This document shows, piece by piece, positions 10,762-20,254 of a stretch of 64,000 nucleotides of DNA. Under the pieces are notes generated by a model. That model searched no databases and was not told where the DNA came from. It saw only the letters and a list, made by a program, of their open reading frames with translations. The translations under genes and the position numbers were made by a program. The stretch's first letter is position 1; each line of letters begins with the position of its first letter. The DNA comes from Flagellimonas meridianipacifica (GTDB taxonomy: Bacteria > Bacteroidota > Bacteroidia > Flavobacteriales > Flavobacteriaceae), in contig NZ_PVYX01000001.1 in NCBI RefSeq assembly GCF_003001695.1, positions 992,001 through 1,056,000 of the forward strand, read 5' to 3'.

Positions 10762-10769
10762 TACATTTG
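10762..10769 (+). promoter_or_regulatory. Bacteroidota-type -7 element (TACATTTG) for glnS
   Basis: The octamer fits the Bacteroidota -7 consensus TAnnTTTG and lies 17 nt before the chosen glnS ATG. No TTG at the ideal -33 spacing was found. The position favours the ATG at 10787 over the upstream TTG at 10781. Confidence 0.5.
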
Positions 10770-10786
10770 CGCTTCAAATATTGATC

Positions 10787-12472
10787 ATGGGCGAAGAGGA
10801 AAAATCACTGAATTTTATAGAGCATATCATAGAGGATGACTTAAAGGCGGAATATGTCAAAGATGACCTTCGATTTCGATTTCCTCCAGAACCCAATGGC
10901 TATCTCCATATAGGGCATGCTAGCTCTATTTGTCTCAATTTTGGATTGGGGTTGAAGTATGATGCTCCTGTGAATCTTCGATTTGACGACACCAACCCTG
11001 CCAAGGAAGAAAAAGAGTATGTTGATGCTATAAAGAAAGACATTAAATGGCTTGGATTTAGTTGGGATACAGAGTGTTATGCTTCTGATTATTTTCAACA
11101 ATTGTACGACTGGGCCACAGCGTTGATAAAGGAAGGGAAAGCTTACGTAGATAGTCAAAGCTCAGAGGAAATTGCCGAACAGAAGGGAACACCTACAGAA
11201 CCAGGGAAAGAGAGCCCATATAGAAATCGTTCTGTGGAGGAAAATCTCGGCCTTTTTGAGGGTATGAAAAGGGGTGATTTCGATGAGGGCGAGCATGTCT
11301 TGAGAGCAAAAATTGATATGTCTTCCCCAAACATGCTTATGCGAGACCCGGTGATGTACCGTGTGCTACATAAGGCGCATCACAGAACAAATACCGATTG
11401 GTGTATTTACCCATTATACGATTGGACCCATGGGGAAAGTGATTATATCGAACAAGTCTCTCACTCTTTGTGCACATTGGAGTTTCTGCCTCACAGGGAG
11501 CTTTATGATTGGTTTTTGGACCAATTGGTATCAAAAAGTAGATTAAGACCAAAGCAAAGGGAATTTGCTCGAAGAAACCTTAGCCACACTGTTGTCAGTA
11601 AGAGAAAATTGCTGCAATTGGTTGAAAATGGTATTGTTTCGGGTTGGGATGACCCAAGGATGCCTACTATTTCGGGTTTGAGAAGAAGAGGGTATACCCC
11701 GGAGTCCATCAGAAATTTTGCGGATACCATAGGAATTGCGAAAAGGGACAACGTGGTGGATGTTTCTCTTTTAGAATTTCATGTACGCGAGCATTTGAAT
11801 AAGATAGCCCCTCGTGTTATGGCGGTTTTAAATCCGCTTAAGGTGGTGATTACCAATTACGACGAAGGAAGAGAGGAGTGGCTGGAAGCTGAGAACAATC
11901 CTGAGGATGAGAGCGCAGGAATAAGAGAGGTCCCATTCTCCAGAGAACTTTATATAGAACAAGAGGATTTTCGGGAACAAGCCAATCGAAAGTTCTTTCG
12001 ATTGAAGTTGGGAGGAGAGGTTCGTCTTAAGAATGGATATATAATAAAAGCGGAAAGCTGTACCAAAGATGAAAATGGAAACGTAATCGAGGTACAATGT
12101 ACGTATGACCCAAAAAGTAAAAGTGGCAGCGGCACTGAGGAAAGCCTTAGAAAGGTAAAGGGAACTTTACATTGGGTTTCAATTCCACATGCAATTGAGG
12201 CAGAGGTTCGGTTGTACGATAGATTGTTTACCGATGCCACTCCGGATGGACATAAGGACAAGGAATTTATGGATTTTGTTAATCCCAATTCATTGGACAA
12301 AGTAACAGGATATTTGGAACCAAGTTTGAAGGACGTAAAACCTGGTGATAGATTTCAGTTTCAAAGACTGGGATATTTTAATGTGGATTTGGATTCTACT
12401 CCTGAACATTTGGTTTTCAACAGAACGGTTACTTTGCGTGACACTTGGGCAAAAATTGAGCAGAAAGCATAA
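10787..12472 (+). CDS. glnS: Glutaminyl-tRNA synthetase
   Basis: Class I aminoacyl-tRNA synthetase that charges tRNA-Gln with glutamine in the cytoplasm. At 561 residues it is close to the ~555 of the E. coli enzyme. The HIGH motif is exact (YLHIGHA, residues 41-44) within PPEPNGYLHIGH, the GlnRS-specific context. The KMSKS-loop equivalent is VVSKRKL (~275). The DWCIYPLYDWTHGESDYIE stretch and the C-terminal anticodon-binding beta-barrel region (VLNPLKVVI, then YFNVD) are also typical. I prefer ATG 10787 over the TTG two codons upstream. It is transcribed alone and ends in two successive hairpins. Presence of both GlnRS and GltX in this genome suggests direct charging of Gln-tRNA. Confidence 0.97.
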   Translation: MGEEEKSLNFIEHIIEDDLKAEYVKDDLRFRFPPEPNGYLHIGHASSICLNFGLGLKYDAPVNLRFDDTNPAKEEKEYVDAIKKDIKWLGFSWDTECYASDYFQQLYDWATALIKEGKAYVDSQSSEEIAEQKGTPTEPGKESPYRNRSVEENLGLFEGMKRGDFDEGEHVLRAKIDMSSPNMLMRDPVMYRVLHKAHHRTNTDWCIYPLYDWTHGESDYIEQVSHSLCTLEFLPHRELYDWFLDQLVSKSRLRPKQREFARRNLSHTVVSKRKLLQLVENGIVSGWDDPRMPTISGLRRRGYTPESIRNFADTIGIAKRDNVVDVSLLEFHVREHLNKIAPRVMAVLNPLKVVITNYDEGREEWLEAENNPEDESAGIREVPFSRELYIEQEDFREQANRKFFRLKLGGEVRLKNGYIIKAESCTKDENGNVIEVQCTYDPKSKSGSGTEESLRKVKGTLHWVSIPHAIEAEVRLYDRLFTDATPDGHKDKEFMDFVNPNSLDKVTGYLEPSLKDVKPGDRFQFQRLGYFNVDLDSTPEHLVFNRTVTLRDTWAKIEQKA

Positions 12473-12491
12473 CATAAGAAAACCCGATATC

Positions 12492-12538
12492 AAAAGCCTA
12501 TTTTAATAGATAACCACTATAGAAAATTAGGCTTTTTT
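12492..12538 (+). terminator. Rho-independent terminator after glnS
   Basis: AAAAGCCTA and TAGGCTTTT form a 9-bp stem, extended by a TTTT/AAAA pairing with one bulged base, and a T-run follows. It lies 19 nt after the glnS stop. Confidence 0.7.
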
Positions 12539-12620
12539 AGTCGCTTTTATGGCCTTTTCTTGTTTTTAAAACAGTAGGTATATTATTGATGCTGATTGTC
12601 AATTAGAGAGCTTTAAAATG

Positions 12621-12650
12621 AAAAAACCCTGCATTGCAGGGTTTTATTTT
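12621..12650. terminator. Bidirectional terminator between glnS and the SPFH gene
   Basis: AAAACCCTGC pairs with GCAGGGTTTT around a 3-nt loop, with A-rich and T-rich flanks on both sides. It sits between convergent genes and can terminate transcription from either direction. Confidence 0.75.
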
Positions 12651-12669
12651 CTATTTCTCTTAGTTGTGC

Positions 12670-13602
12670 CTAATCGTCAGTGTTCTTGTTCCGATTCTGT
12701 TTTTTCATGGCTTCACCAATTTGATTACTTGCCGTAAATGAAGCGACCATATTATTAAGCATATCACTTCCAGCTTGTGGTGAATTTGGTAATAGTATTA
12801 AGTTGGAATTGGTTTCTTCTCCAATGGCCTGCAAAGTGTCATAGTGCTGAGTCACTACAATTAGCGCGGAGGCTTCTTGGGAGTTGATACCAACCTTGTT
12901 CAAAACCTCAACGGACTCTTCCAAACCTCTGGCAATCTCCCTACGTTGGTCTGCGATACCTTGACCCTGCAGTCTTTTGCTTTCAGCCTCGGCCTTTGCC
13001 TTTTCCACGATTAGGATTCTTGCCGCATCTCCTTCAAACTGAGCGGCAATTTTTTCTCGCTCAGAAGCATTGATTCGGTTCATAGCTGCTTTCACTTGGG
13101 CATCTGGGTCAATATCGGTTACCAAGGTTTTTATGATATCATATCCGTATTCAGACATGTATTCTTGTAGTTCTCGTTTTACCGCTATAGCAATGTCATC
13201 TTTTTTAACGAAGACATCATCCAATTTCATCTTGGGCACCTCTGCGCGAACCACGTCAAAAACAAAGGATGTAATTTGGTCATGGGGATATTCCAGTTTA
13301 TAAAATGCATCATACACTTTGTCACGAATGACAACATATTGTACAGAAACTTTGATTTTGACAAATACGTCATCCAATGTTTTGGTTTCTACAATTACAT
13401 CCAACTGTTGAATTTTTAGACTTAACCTGCCAGCGATTCGGTCCACCAAAGGGATTTTCATTTGCAATCCAGAATTTCTAATACTTTGGAATTTTCCAAA
13501 ACGTTCAATAACTACAGCGGTTTGTTGTTTTACTACAAAGAATGAAGCGAATAGGATTATTAATCCAAAAAAAATGATTGGTATTAAAAGGAAATTGCCC
13601 AT
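12670..13602 (-). CDS. SPFH/band 7 (stomatin-like) membrane protein
   Basis: This 310-residue protein starts with one hydrophobic segment (~5-24) and then an SPFH/band 7 domain (VVIERFGKF, GLQMKIPLVDRI, LDVIVETKTLDDVFVKI). A long Ala/Glu/Lys coiled coil follows (~180-240, REKIAAQFEGDAARILIVEKAKAEAES). Stomatin-like proteins oligomerise on membranes and are linked to microdomains and membrane-protein quality control. No NfeD partner is adjacent, so the partner protease or protein is not evident. It lies downstream of gltX on the same strand with a ~146 bp gap, so it may have its own promoter. Confidence 0.9.
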   Translation of the reverse strand: MGNFLLIPIIFFGLIILFASFFVVKQQTAVVIERFGKFQSIRNSGLQMKIPLVDRIAGRLSLKIQQLDVIVETKTLDDVFVKIKVSVQYVVIRDKVYDAFYKLEYPHDQITSFVFDVVRAEVPKMKLDDVFVKKDDIAIAVKRELQEYMSEYGYDIIKTLVTDIDPDAQVKAAMNRINASEREKIAAQFEGDAARILIVEKAKAEAESKRLQGQGIADQRREIARGLEESVEVLNKVGINSQEASALIVVTQHYDTLQAIGEETNSNLILLPNSPQAGSDMLNNMVASFTASNQIGEAMKKQNRNKNTDD

Positions 13603-13748
13603 ATAGATTATTTTAAAATGATTTCAGGAAGTTACAAAACTCGGTACTTGATTGGTATAGGATTGGACAAAATTGTTACAGAATAAATGGTTCAGCCTTA
13701 AAAGGGAGGGATTGTCTGGCAAGAGAAGAAATCAAGATATCAAGCGGT

Positions 13749-15251
13749 TTAAATCTGGGATATGGCTTTTTGGATACGAGCTAGAGCATCCTTTTTTCCT
13801 ATCATTTCAATGATAGCGAAGAGATGCGGTCCTTTTAAATCCCCAACAATGCTTAACCGTAAAGGTCCCATAACTTTCCCAAAAGAAAGCTCATTTTGGC
13901 CAATCCAATCTTTGATTTTACTTTCTATGTTGTGCGAAGTAAAATCTGAAATGGATTCAATTAGGCCTGAAACTTCACGTAGAATAGAAGGTGTATCCTC
14001 CTTGAATTGCTTTTTTGCTGCTTTTTCGTTGTATTCGGATGGCGGCGTGAAGAAGTAACTTCCCAATTCCCATAACTCGGACACAAAGTTAGCACGCTCT
14101 TTTATCAATGAAATCACTTTTTCAATATAATCAAGAGACTTCTCCTTTAATTCTGGATAATTTATGGTTTCCTGTGCTATGAAAAGGGAGGTTAACTCAG
14201 AACTAGTCTTTTTTTGCAGGTATTGATGGTTGAACCACTTTGTCTTTTCAGGGTCGAAGCGCGCACCTGATTTATTGATGCGCTCCAAACTGAAAGATTC
14301 AATGAGTTCCTCAAGGGTAAACAGTTCTTTTTCATTGCCTGGATTCCATCCCAAGAGAGCCAAGAAGTTGACCACAGTTTCCGGGAAGTATCCACTTTCT
14401 CTATACCCTTGAGCATCGTTCCATTGAAGGGGAAAGACCGGGAACCCTCCTTTTTCTCCATCACGCTTGCTCAATTTTCCTTTTCCTGCTGGTTTCATAA
14501 TCAGAGGGAGGTGAGCGAATTCTGGTGCTTTCCAACCAAATGCATCATAAAGTAATTGATGAAGTGCCAATGAGGGAAGCCATTCCTCGCCACGAATCAC
14601 GTGCGAAATCTCCATCAAATGGTCGTCTACAATATTTGCCAGATGATAGGTGGGCATACCATCGCTCTTAAACAAAACTTTATCATCTAGAATATTGGTG
14701 TCTATTGTGATTTCCCCTCGAATTCTATCGTGCAAAATCAGCTCTTGGTCTTTTGGCGATTTAAACCGAATTACGTAATCCTCTTCATCGTTTATCTTTT
14801 GTTGAACTTCATCTTGCGAGAGCGATAGGGAGTTGGAAAGTTTTTCCCTATTGTGCCAATTGTAAATAAAGGTTTTTCCTTTTGCCTCATGGTCCTTACG
14901 ATGGTAGTCTAGAGTTTCTGGAGTATCAAAAGCATAATAGGCATGTCCTTTTTCTATCAATTCAAGGGCGTATTGTTGGTAGAGATGTTTTCGCTCACTT
15001 TGGCGGTAGGGTCCAAATCCTCCATCCTTTCCCGGCCCTTCATCGAAAGGAATTCCACACCAGTTCAATGCTTCGATTATATAGGCCTCAGCCCCTTCTA
15101 CATATCTATTTTGGTCGGTATCCTCTATCCTTAAGATAAAATCACCATTGTGTTTTTTGGCATAGAGGTAGTTAAATAATGCCGTTCTAACTCCTCCAAT
15201 ATGTAACGGACCTGTTGGGCTGGGAGCAAAGCGAACCCTAACTTTTGACAT
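13749..15251 (-). CDS. gltX: Glutamyl-tRNA synthetase
   Basis: Class I synthetase that charges tRNA-Glu. Its 500 residues are usual for bacterial GltX. Residues 7-20 carry RFAPSPTGPLHIGG, with HIGG replacing HIGH as in this family. KLSKRDG (~255) is the KMSKS loop. RIEDTDQNRY and HVIRGEEWLPSLALH are further GluRS landmarks, and the alpha-helical C-terminal anticodon-binding region is complete. A TACCTTTG promoter element lies 17 nt upstream of the ATG. The upstream alkB gene ends 34 nt before, on the same strand. Interior ORFs on either strand are shadows. Confidence 0.97.
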   Translation of the reverse strand: MSKVRVRFAPSPTGPLHIGGVRTALFNYLYAKKHNGDFILRIEDTDQNRYVEGAEAYIIEALNWCGIPFDEGPGKDGGFGPYRQSERKHLYQQYALELIEKGHAYYAFDTPETLDYHRKDHEAKGKTFIYNWHNREKLSNSLSLSQDEVQQKINDEEDYVIRFKSPKDQELILHDRIRGEITIDTNILDDKVLFKSDGMPTYHLANIVDDHLMEISHVIRGEEWLPSLALHQLLYDAFGWKAPEFAHLPLIMKPAGKGKLSKRDGEKGGFPVFPLQWNDAQGYRESGYFPETVVNFLALLGWNPGNEKELFTLEELIESFSLERINKSGARFDPEKTKWFNHQYLQKKTSSELTSLFIAQETINYPELKEKSLDYIEKVISLIKERANFVSELWELGSYFFTPPSEYNEKAAKKQFKEDTPSILREVSGLIESISDFTSHNIESKIKDWIGQNELSFGKVMGPLRLSIVGDLKGPHLFAIIEMIGKKDALARIQKAISQI

Positions 15252-15267
15252 ACCTTAAAAATTTTTT

Positions 15268-15275
15268 CAAAGGTA
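15268..15275 (-). promoter_or_regulatory. Bacteroidota-type -7 element (TACCTTTG) for gltX
   Basis: Read on the minus strand this matches TAnnTTTG. It sits in the short gap between alkB and gltX, 17 nt before the gltX ATG. This suggests gltX can be transcribed independently of alkB. Confidence 0.5.
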
Positions 15276-15284
15276 TGAAAAGCC

Positions 15285-16346
15285 CTATGCGATAGAAAGG
15301 GAATTTGTAGGTTTCATGTCTTTGGGAACTCTTGGGTTCATGATATAAAACCAAAGGGGAGGTATTAAGGAGAGTACCATAGATGTTGGATAGCCAAAAG
15401 GCATTTGTGGTGATATATCATGGTAATCCAGTATTTGATATTTTTTGGATGATTTGTAGTGATGGTCACTATGCCTGGTAAGCTCATATAAAACTATTCT
15501 TCCTATGACATGATTGCTATTCCAGGAGTGGCATTCTTTTACCCGTTCATATCTTCCGGAAGGCATTTTTTTTCGCATCAAGCCATAGTGTTCTATATAA
15601 TTTACGGTCTCAAGCAACAGGAAACCGACAATTCCTGAAGCCAAAGCAAAAACTAGCCCTAACATTCCAAATAACAAATAGACGGATATCAAAAACAATA
15701 TTTGAATAAGAGTGTACCATAGCATGTCGTTTTGGAGACTTACAAGGCTCCTGTTTTCTTTTTCGAGTAGGCTTTTTTGAATCTTCCATGCATTGACATA
15801 TTGCCCAAAGGTGGAGGTAAACCAGAAAGAATAAACACTTTGGTTATAGGAGGCTGTGGCCGGGTCTTCCGATGTTGCCGCCTTGGCATGGTGTCCAAAG
15901 TTATGTTCTATATAAAAGTGCATATAGAACGATGGTAGCAGGAGTAATTTTGCCAAATATCTTTCAGGGGTATTTTGTCTATGCCCCAGCTCATGGCCCA
16001 CATTTATGCCATTAACACCAAATACAATCCCTATGGAAAAAACCAATCCAATTATCTCATAGGTTTGATATGTTGTGGTGGTAATATCGAAAAGAGTGTA
16101 TGTTAAAAAGAAGTAAACTACTGGAACGTTGAGATAAAGTAGCCAATCAAAAAGAGGACTTTTTTTCTTCTCTTCCCTTTCTTCAGGAGAGAGATTGGAG
16201 GAATCAACAGGGAGAACAATTTCCAACAAGGGAATGATTGCGAAGGCATAAACGGGAGTGAAAAAGCTCCAATACCCTTTTAAATACAAGCTTATTAAGG
16301 CGGAAATAGGTATGGTAAATGCGGCTAAATACTTCAAATCTTTCAT
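15285..16346 (-). CDS. AlkB-family membrane alkane/fatty-acyl hydroxylase
   Basis: This integral-membrane non-haem di-iron monooxygenase has 353 residues from ATG 16346; a TTG six codons upstream is less likely. The histidine boxes are clear: GHELGHR, EHNFGHH and LYELTRHSDHHY, plus the AlkB signature NYIEHYGLMR. Several hydrophobic stretches span the membrane. The family inserts oxygen at the terminal carbon of alkanes or related chains, with electrons from rubredoxin. No rubredoxin or alkane-degradation gene is next to it, so the substrate may be a lipid rather than a growth alkane. It is divergent from the DUF4175-type gene. Confidence 0.9.
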   Translation of the reverse strand: MKDLKYLAAFTIPISALISLYLKGYWSFFTPVYAFAIIPLLEIVLPVDSSNLSPEEREEKKKSPLFDWLLYLNVPVVYFFLTYTLFDITTTTYQTYEIIGLVFSIGIVFGVNGINVGHELGHRQNTPERYLAKLLLLPSFYMHFYIEHNFGHHAKAATSEDPATASYNQSVYSFWFTSTFGQYVNAWKIQKSLLEKENRSLVSLQNDMLWYTLIQILFLISVYLLFGMLGLVFALASGIVGFLLLETVNYIEHYGLMRKKMPSGRYERVKECHSWNSNHVIGRIVLYELTRHSDHHYKSSKKYQILDYHDISPQMPFGYPTSMVLSLIPPLWFYIMNPRVPKDMKPTNSLSIA

Positions 16347-16420
16347 AGGGAGACCTTTTAACAAAAAATTCTCAAGACAATTGCTGGGTATCGGGTATAT
16401 TGTAATAAATATAAAATATT

Positions 16421-19400
16421 TTGAACAGTTATCGCGGGGTTTTAACTAAGCTGGAAAGGTTTACAAGAAAGTACTACACGAGGCAGTTAATTCAAGGTAT
16501 ATTGCTTTTTGGTTCCTTTGGACTTTTGTTTTGGTTGGCTATAACTTCGGTTGAGTTTGTTTTTTGGCTTGATGGAAGTTGGCGCTTGACACTTTTTCTA
16601 ATCTTTATTGCTGTAGAGCTGTTCCTGTTATACCGATTCATAATAGTTCCGCTTTCTTATCTCTTTAAAATCAAAAAAGGACTATCAAACAAAGAAGCCT
16701 CCAAGTTGATAGGTATACACTTTCCAAATGTGGAGGATAAGTTGTTCAATCTTTTGGAGTTGGCTGAAAACCCAACAAAATCTGAGCTGTTGGAAGCTAG
16801 CATTGAGCAGAGGTCTCAAAATTTGGCGGTATTACCTTTTCAGGAAGCGATTGATTTTAAGGAAAGCATTAGGTACGTAAGATATTTAATAATGCCTCTC
16901 CTTATATTGGCTGTGTTTTGGATATCTGGGAATATTGGTCAACTTTTGAATTCTCATAATAGGGTCGTTAATTATGATTTGGCGTATGAGAAGCCCGCCC
17001 CGTTTACCTTTAGATTGCTTAATTCGAATTTGAATGTCTTGGACAATGAGACACTTACAATTGAGTTTGCGGTAGAGGGTGATTTAGTACCGGAAAATGC
17101 CTCAATCGTATTTGCAGATGAGCCTTTGTTGATGAGAAGAAACGGAAATCGATTTCTGTATAGCGTTCAGCCCCCCTTTAATGAAACCGAGTTTTATGTT
17201 TCTGCCAATGGATGGAATTCTAAAACTTATAAGATTGAAAGTATTAGTACGCCTACACTGGTCGACTTTATCATGAAATTGAATTTCCCCTCTTATTTGA
17301 GCAAAATTCCAGAACGGATTAGTGGAAGTGGTAATGCGGTGGTTCCTGAGGGAACACGTATTGAGTGGGAGATAAAAGGCACATCGGTTGATAAAATCAA
17401 AATGACTACTTCGGATACTATAGAACTTTTCGGCTTGAATGGTGAGAGTTTTGAGATGGTTAAGAATCTGTTTAAGAACTTGGACTATTCAATAAGCACA
17501 TCCAATCAAGAAGTTAAAGACTTTGAATCTTTGCATTACTCAATAGATGTGATTCGGGATGCATCTCCAAAGATTGAAGTAAGTCAGGTTTTGGATTCTT
17601 TGAATCCAAATCAGTCTTTTTATTCAGGTCAATTATCGGATGATTATGGGATTTCAAAGTTGAATTTGATTTATTATCAAGCGGACAATGAACAAAACAA
17701 AAGAAAGATTTTGTTGGAATCAGTGAACGCAAGCGGTCATCAATTTTACTATACGTTTCCTTCAGGTTTAGATATTGAGCAGGGAAAGGATTACAAGCTA
17801 TACTTTGAAGTGGTTGATAATGATGGAATTAGAGGAGGTAAAGCAACAAGAAGTAAAGTTTTCAGCACAAAGGTTTTTGATGATAATGAGTTGATAAACA
17901 GGGAGTTAGACATACAAGATAATCTTTTAAAGAAGTTTGATAAATCCCTTGAAGGGTATAGGGAGCAACAGGAAACTTTGTCTAAAATAAAAGAGAAGCA
18001 AAAGGAGGGGAACACCTTTGATTTTGAGGAGAAAACAAAGATTAAAAATTTCATTCAAAAGCAAAAGGAACAGGAACAGCTTATGGAAAAGTTTAGCCAG
18101 CAGTTGAATGAAAGTTTGAAAAAAGGTGATGAAAATGATGAGTTGAAGAGGTTACTTCAAGAAAGATTGGAACGTCAAGAATTGGAGGCTAAGAAGAACG
18201 AAAAGTTGTTGGAGGAGTTGGACAAGCTTGCGGATAAGATTGAGAAGGAAGAGCTTAAGAAGCGATTGGATGAGTTGTCTAAGAAACAGAGCTCCAATGC
18301 CAGGAATTTAGAGCAGTTACTGGAACTAACAAAGCGATACTATGTTACTGAAAAGGCTTCTCAACTAGCCAAGGAATTGGATAAACTTTCAAAGGAACAA
18401 GATGAACTAGCTGAGAAGAAAAAGGAGGGTAAAGAATTGAAGGATGAGGAAAGTGTTAGCGAGCAGGAAAATTTGAACAAGTCTTTTGAAAAGCTATCCG
18501 ATGAATTGAATGAGTTAAAAAAGGACAACGAAGATTTGAAAAAGCCCTTATCAATTGATGTGAAGGAAAGAAGTCAAGAATCTATCAAGCAGGATCAGAA
18601 AGACGCGTTGCAGGAGCTTCAAGACAACAAGGAAGAATCAGAAAGTGAAAGTGGGTCTGAAGGTTCTAAGAAAGCAAAACAAAAACAAAAATCGGCGGCT
18701 CAGAAAATTCAGGAACTTAGTGAATCCCTGCAACAAAGTGCTTCAGCAGGTGGTGGTTCATCTGACACTGAGGATGCGGAAATGCTGAGACAAATTTTGG
18801 ATAATTTGGTTACATTCTCCTTTAAGCAAGAACAGCTTTTTGAGTGGGTTGAAGAGTCCGATGTAGATGTTTCTCAATATGGTAAAATGGTAAGGGACCA
18901 AAAGGAATTAAAAGATTTGTTTGAGCATGTGGATGATAGTTTGTTTTCATTATCACTGCGTAGGGCTGAGCTATCTGAGTTTGTGAATGAGCAGATTACG
19001 GAAGTGTATTATAACATCGATAAGTCCCTGGAAAGTCTTGCTGAAAATCAGGTTTTTCAAGGGGCATCTTATCAACAATATGTTATTAATGCAACAAATT
19101 CGCTAGGTGATTTTCTCGCTAACATTTTGGATAATATGCAACAGAATATGCAGGCTGGACAGGGACAAGGTCAGGGTGGACAAGATTTTCAACTGCCGGA
19201 TATTATAAAGGGACAGGAAGGATTACAGGAAAAATTGGATGGTTCTGGTCAGCAAGGTAAAACCGAAAGTGCTGGAGAGGGCGAAGAAAAGAAGGATGGA
19301 GAAGGTTCGGGGAAGGAAGGTAAGAATGGCAAGGATGCAAACGATGAAAATGGAGAACAGGGAAATGGAAAGAATTCGAATGGCGAAGAATCGGGAGAGG

Positions 19401-19840
19401 ATTCAATTGGCGAGCAAGAGGAACTAGGGTTCAACGAAATCTATGAGATCTATAAAGAGCAGCAGTTTTTAAGGGAACAGTTAGAGAAACAGTTAAAGGA
19501 TTTAATTCGAAAATCTGATAAGGATTTGGCTAAGAAACTGATTCGTCAGATGGAGGATTTTGAGAATGATCTTATTGAGAATGGTATTACCCAAAGAACA
19601 AGAAACAAGGCCAATGCAATACAACATCAGTTGCTTAAGTTAGAGAACGCAGCCTTAAAACAGGGCCAAAGAAAGGAACGAGAAAGTGAAACCAATCTTG
19701 AAAAGTATAAAAATCCCATTATTACCAAGCCTAAACAACTCATAGATAACCGCAGTGATGTTGAGATATTAAACAGGCAAACACTACCTTTGCGCCGTCA
19801 ATACGACAAAAAAGTGAAGGAGTATTTCAGGAATGATTGA
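16421..19840 (+). CDS. Large membrane-anchored coiled-coil protein, DUF4175-type
   Basis: Biochemical function is unknown. The 1139-residue protein has two N-terminal transmembrane segments (~23-50, 57-77) and a third at ~150-170. A beta-rich, probably periplasmic region follows (~180-480), then a very long Lys/Glu/Gln-rich coiled coil (~490-830). A Gly/Glu/Lys/Asn low-complexity stretch lies at ~940-990, and a charged C-terminal helical domain completes it. The start is a TTG, because an in-frame TAA lies at 16412 and no ATG is available. It overlaps ybeY by 8 nt, implying translational coupling. The family is common in Bacteroidota next to ybeY/mnmG. A role in the cell envelope is inference from topology only. 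Confidence 0.85.
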   Translation: MNSYRGVLTKLERFTRKYYTRQLIQGILLFGSFGLLFWLAITSVEFVFWLDGSWRLTLFLIFIAVELFLLYRFIIVPLSYLFKIKKGLSNKEASKLIGIHFPNVEDKLFNLLELAENPTKSELLEASIEQRSQNLAVLPFQEAIDFKESIRYVRYLIMPLLILAVFWISGNIGQLLNSHNRVVNYDLAYEKPAPFTFRLLNSNLNVLDNETLTIEFAVEGDLVPENASIVFADEPLLMRRNGNRFLYSVQPPFNETEFYVSANGWNSKTYKIESISTPTLVDFIMKLNFPSYLSKIPERISGSGNAVVPEGTRIEWEIKGTSVDKIKMTTSDTIELFGLNGESFEMVKNLFKNLDYSISTSNQEVKDFESLHYSIDVIRDASPKIEVSQVLDSLNPNQSFYSGQLSDDYGISKLNLIYYQADNEQNKRKILLESVNASGHQFYYTFPSGLDIEQGKDYKLYFEVVDNDGIRGGKATRSKVFSTKVFDDNELINRELDIQDNLLKKFDKSLEGYREQQETLSKIKEKQKEGNTFDFEEKTKIKNFIQKQKEQEQLMEKFSQQLNESLKKGDENDELKRLLQERLERQELEAKKNEKLLEELDKLADKIEKEELKKRLDELSKKQSSNARNLEQLLELTKRYYVTEKASQLAKELDKLSKEQDELAEKKKEGKELKDEESVSEQENLNKSFEKLSDELNELKKDNEDLKKPLSIDVKERSQESIKQDQKDALQELQDNKEESESESGSEGSKKAKQKQKSAAQKIQELSESLQQSASAGGGSSDTEDAEMLRQILDNLVTFSFKQEQLFEWVEESDVDVSQYGKMVRDQKELKDLFEHVDDSLFSLSLRRAELSEFVNEQITEVYYNIDKSLESLAENQVFQGASYQQYVINATNSLGDFLANILDNMQQNMQAGQGQGQGGQDFQLPDIIKGQEGLQEKLDGSGQQGKTESAGEGEEKKDGEGSGKEGKNGKDANDENGEQGNGKNSNGEESGEDSIGEQEELGFNEIYEIYKEQQFLREQLEKQLKDLIRKSDKDLAKKLIRQMEDFENDLIENGITQRTRNKANAIQHQLLKLENAALKQGQRKERESETNLEKYKNPIITKPKQLIDNRSDVEILNRQTLPLRRQYDKKVKEYFRND

Positions 19841-20252
19841 TTTTCATTTTGAATCAGATTTAGTATTAGAGGATATTTCAAAGTTTTCCGACTGGGTAAG
19901 TAGAATAATCGAAGATGAAAACTTAGTGGTGGGTAAACTTGACTATGTCTTTTGTTACGATGACAAGTTGTTGGCTATCAATCAGGAGTACTTAGGGCAT
20001 GACACGTATACCGACATAATTACTTTTGACTACACAGACGGGAGGGTTATCTCAGGTGATATTTTTATTTCAACGGACCGGGTAAGAGAGAACGCAAAAC
20101 TTTTTTTAGTTGATGAGCAAGAGGAGCTTTTAAGGGTTATGAGTCATGGAATTTTACACCTTGCGGGGTATGAGGATAAATCCGAAGAGGAGATTGCCGT
20201 TATGAGGGCGAAGGAAGAAGAAAAAATTAAAATGTTCCACGTGGAACAATAG
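19833..20252 (+). CDS. ybeY: Endoribonuclease YbeY (rRNA maturation/ribosome quality control)
   Basis: This metal-dependent single-strand RNase is involved in 16S rRNA 3' maturation. Its 139 residues include GHDTYTDIITFDY and the family motif HGILHLAGYED (from residue 105). The canonical motif is HGxLHLxGYDH with three zinc-binding histidines; here the third ligand position is Asp115. The C-terminal residues MFHVEQ are encoded by a perfect parS palindrome, so the tail may reflect DNA-site conservation rather than protein function. It overlaps the upstream DUF4175-type gene by 8 nt and precedes mnmG by 2 nt. Confidence 0.93.
   Translation: MIDFHFESDLVLEDISKFSDWVSRIIEDENLVVGKLDYVFCYDDKLLAINQEYLGHDTYTDIITFDYTDGRVISGDIFISTDRVRENAKLFLVDEQEELLRVMSHGILHLAGYEDKSEEEIAVMRAKEEEKIKMFHVEQ
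20233..20248. other. parS-like ParB-binding site 1 (inside 3' end of ybeY)
   Basis: TGTTCCACGTGGAACA is a perfect 16-bp palindrome fitting the bacterial parS consensus TGTTYCACGTGRAACA. It overlaps the last codons of ybeY. An identical copy occurs 1892 bp downstream. In many bacteria parS sites cluster near oriC and mnmG (gidA). No parA/parB gene is in the window. Confidence 0.85.
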
Positions 20253-20254
20253 AT

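Noticed and set aside
10841-12493. Minus-strand ORFs within glnS
   Set aside because: Antisense shadows of a clear essential gene, without motifs.
19203-19434. Short ORFs on both strands in the low-complexity region
   Set aside because: Produced by biased Gly/Glu/Lys codons of the DUF4175-type gene.
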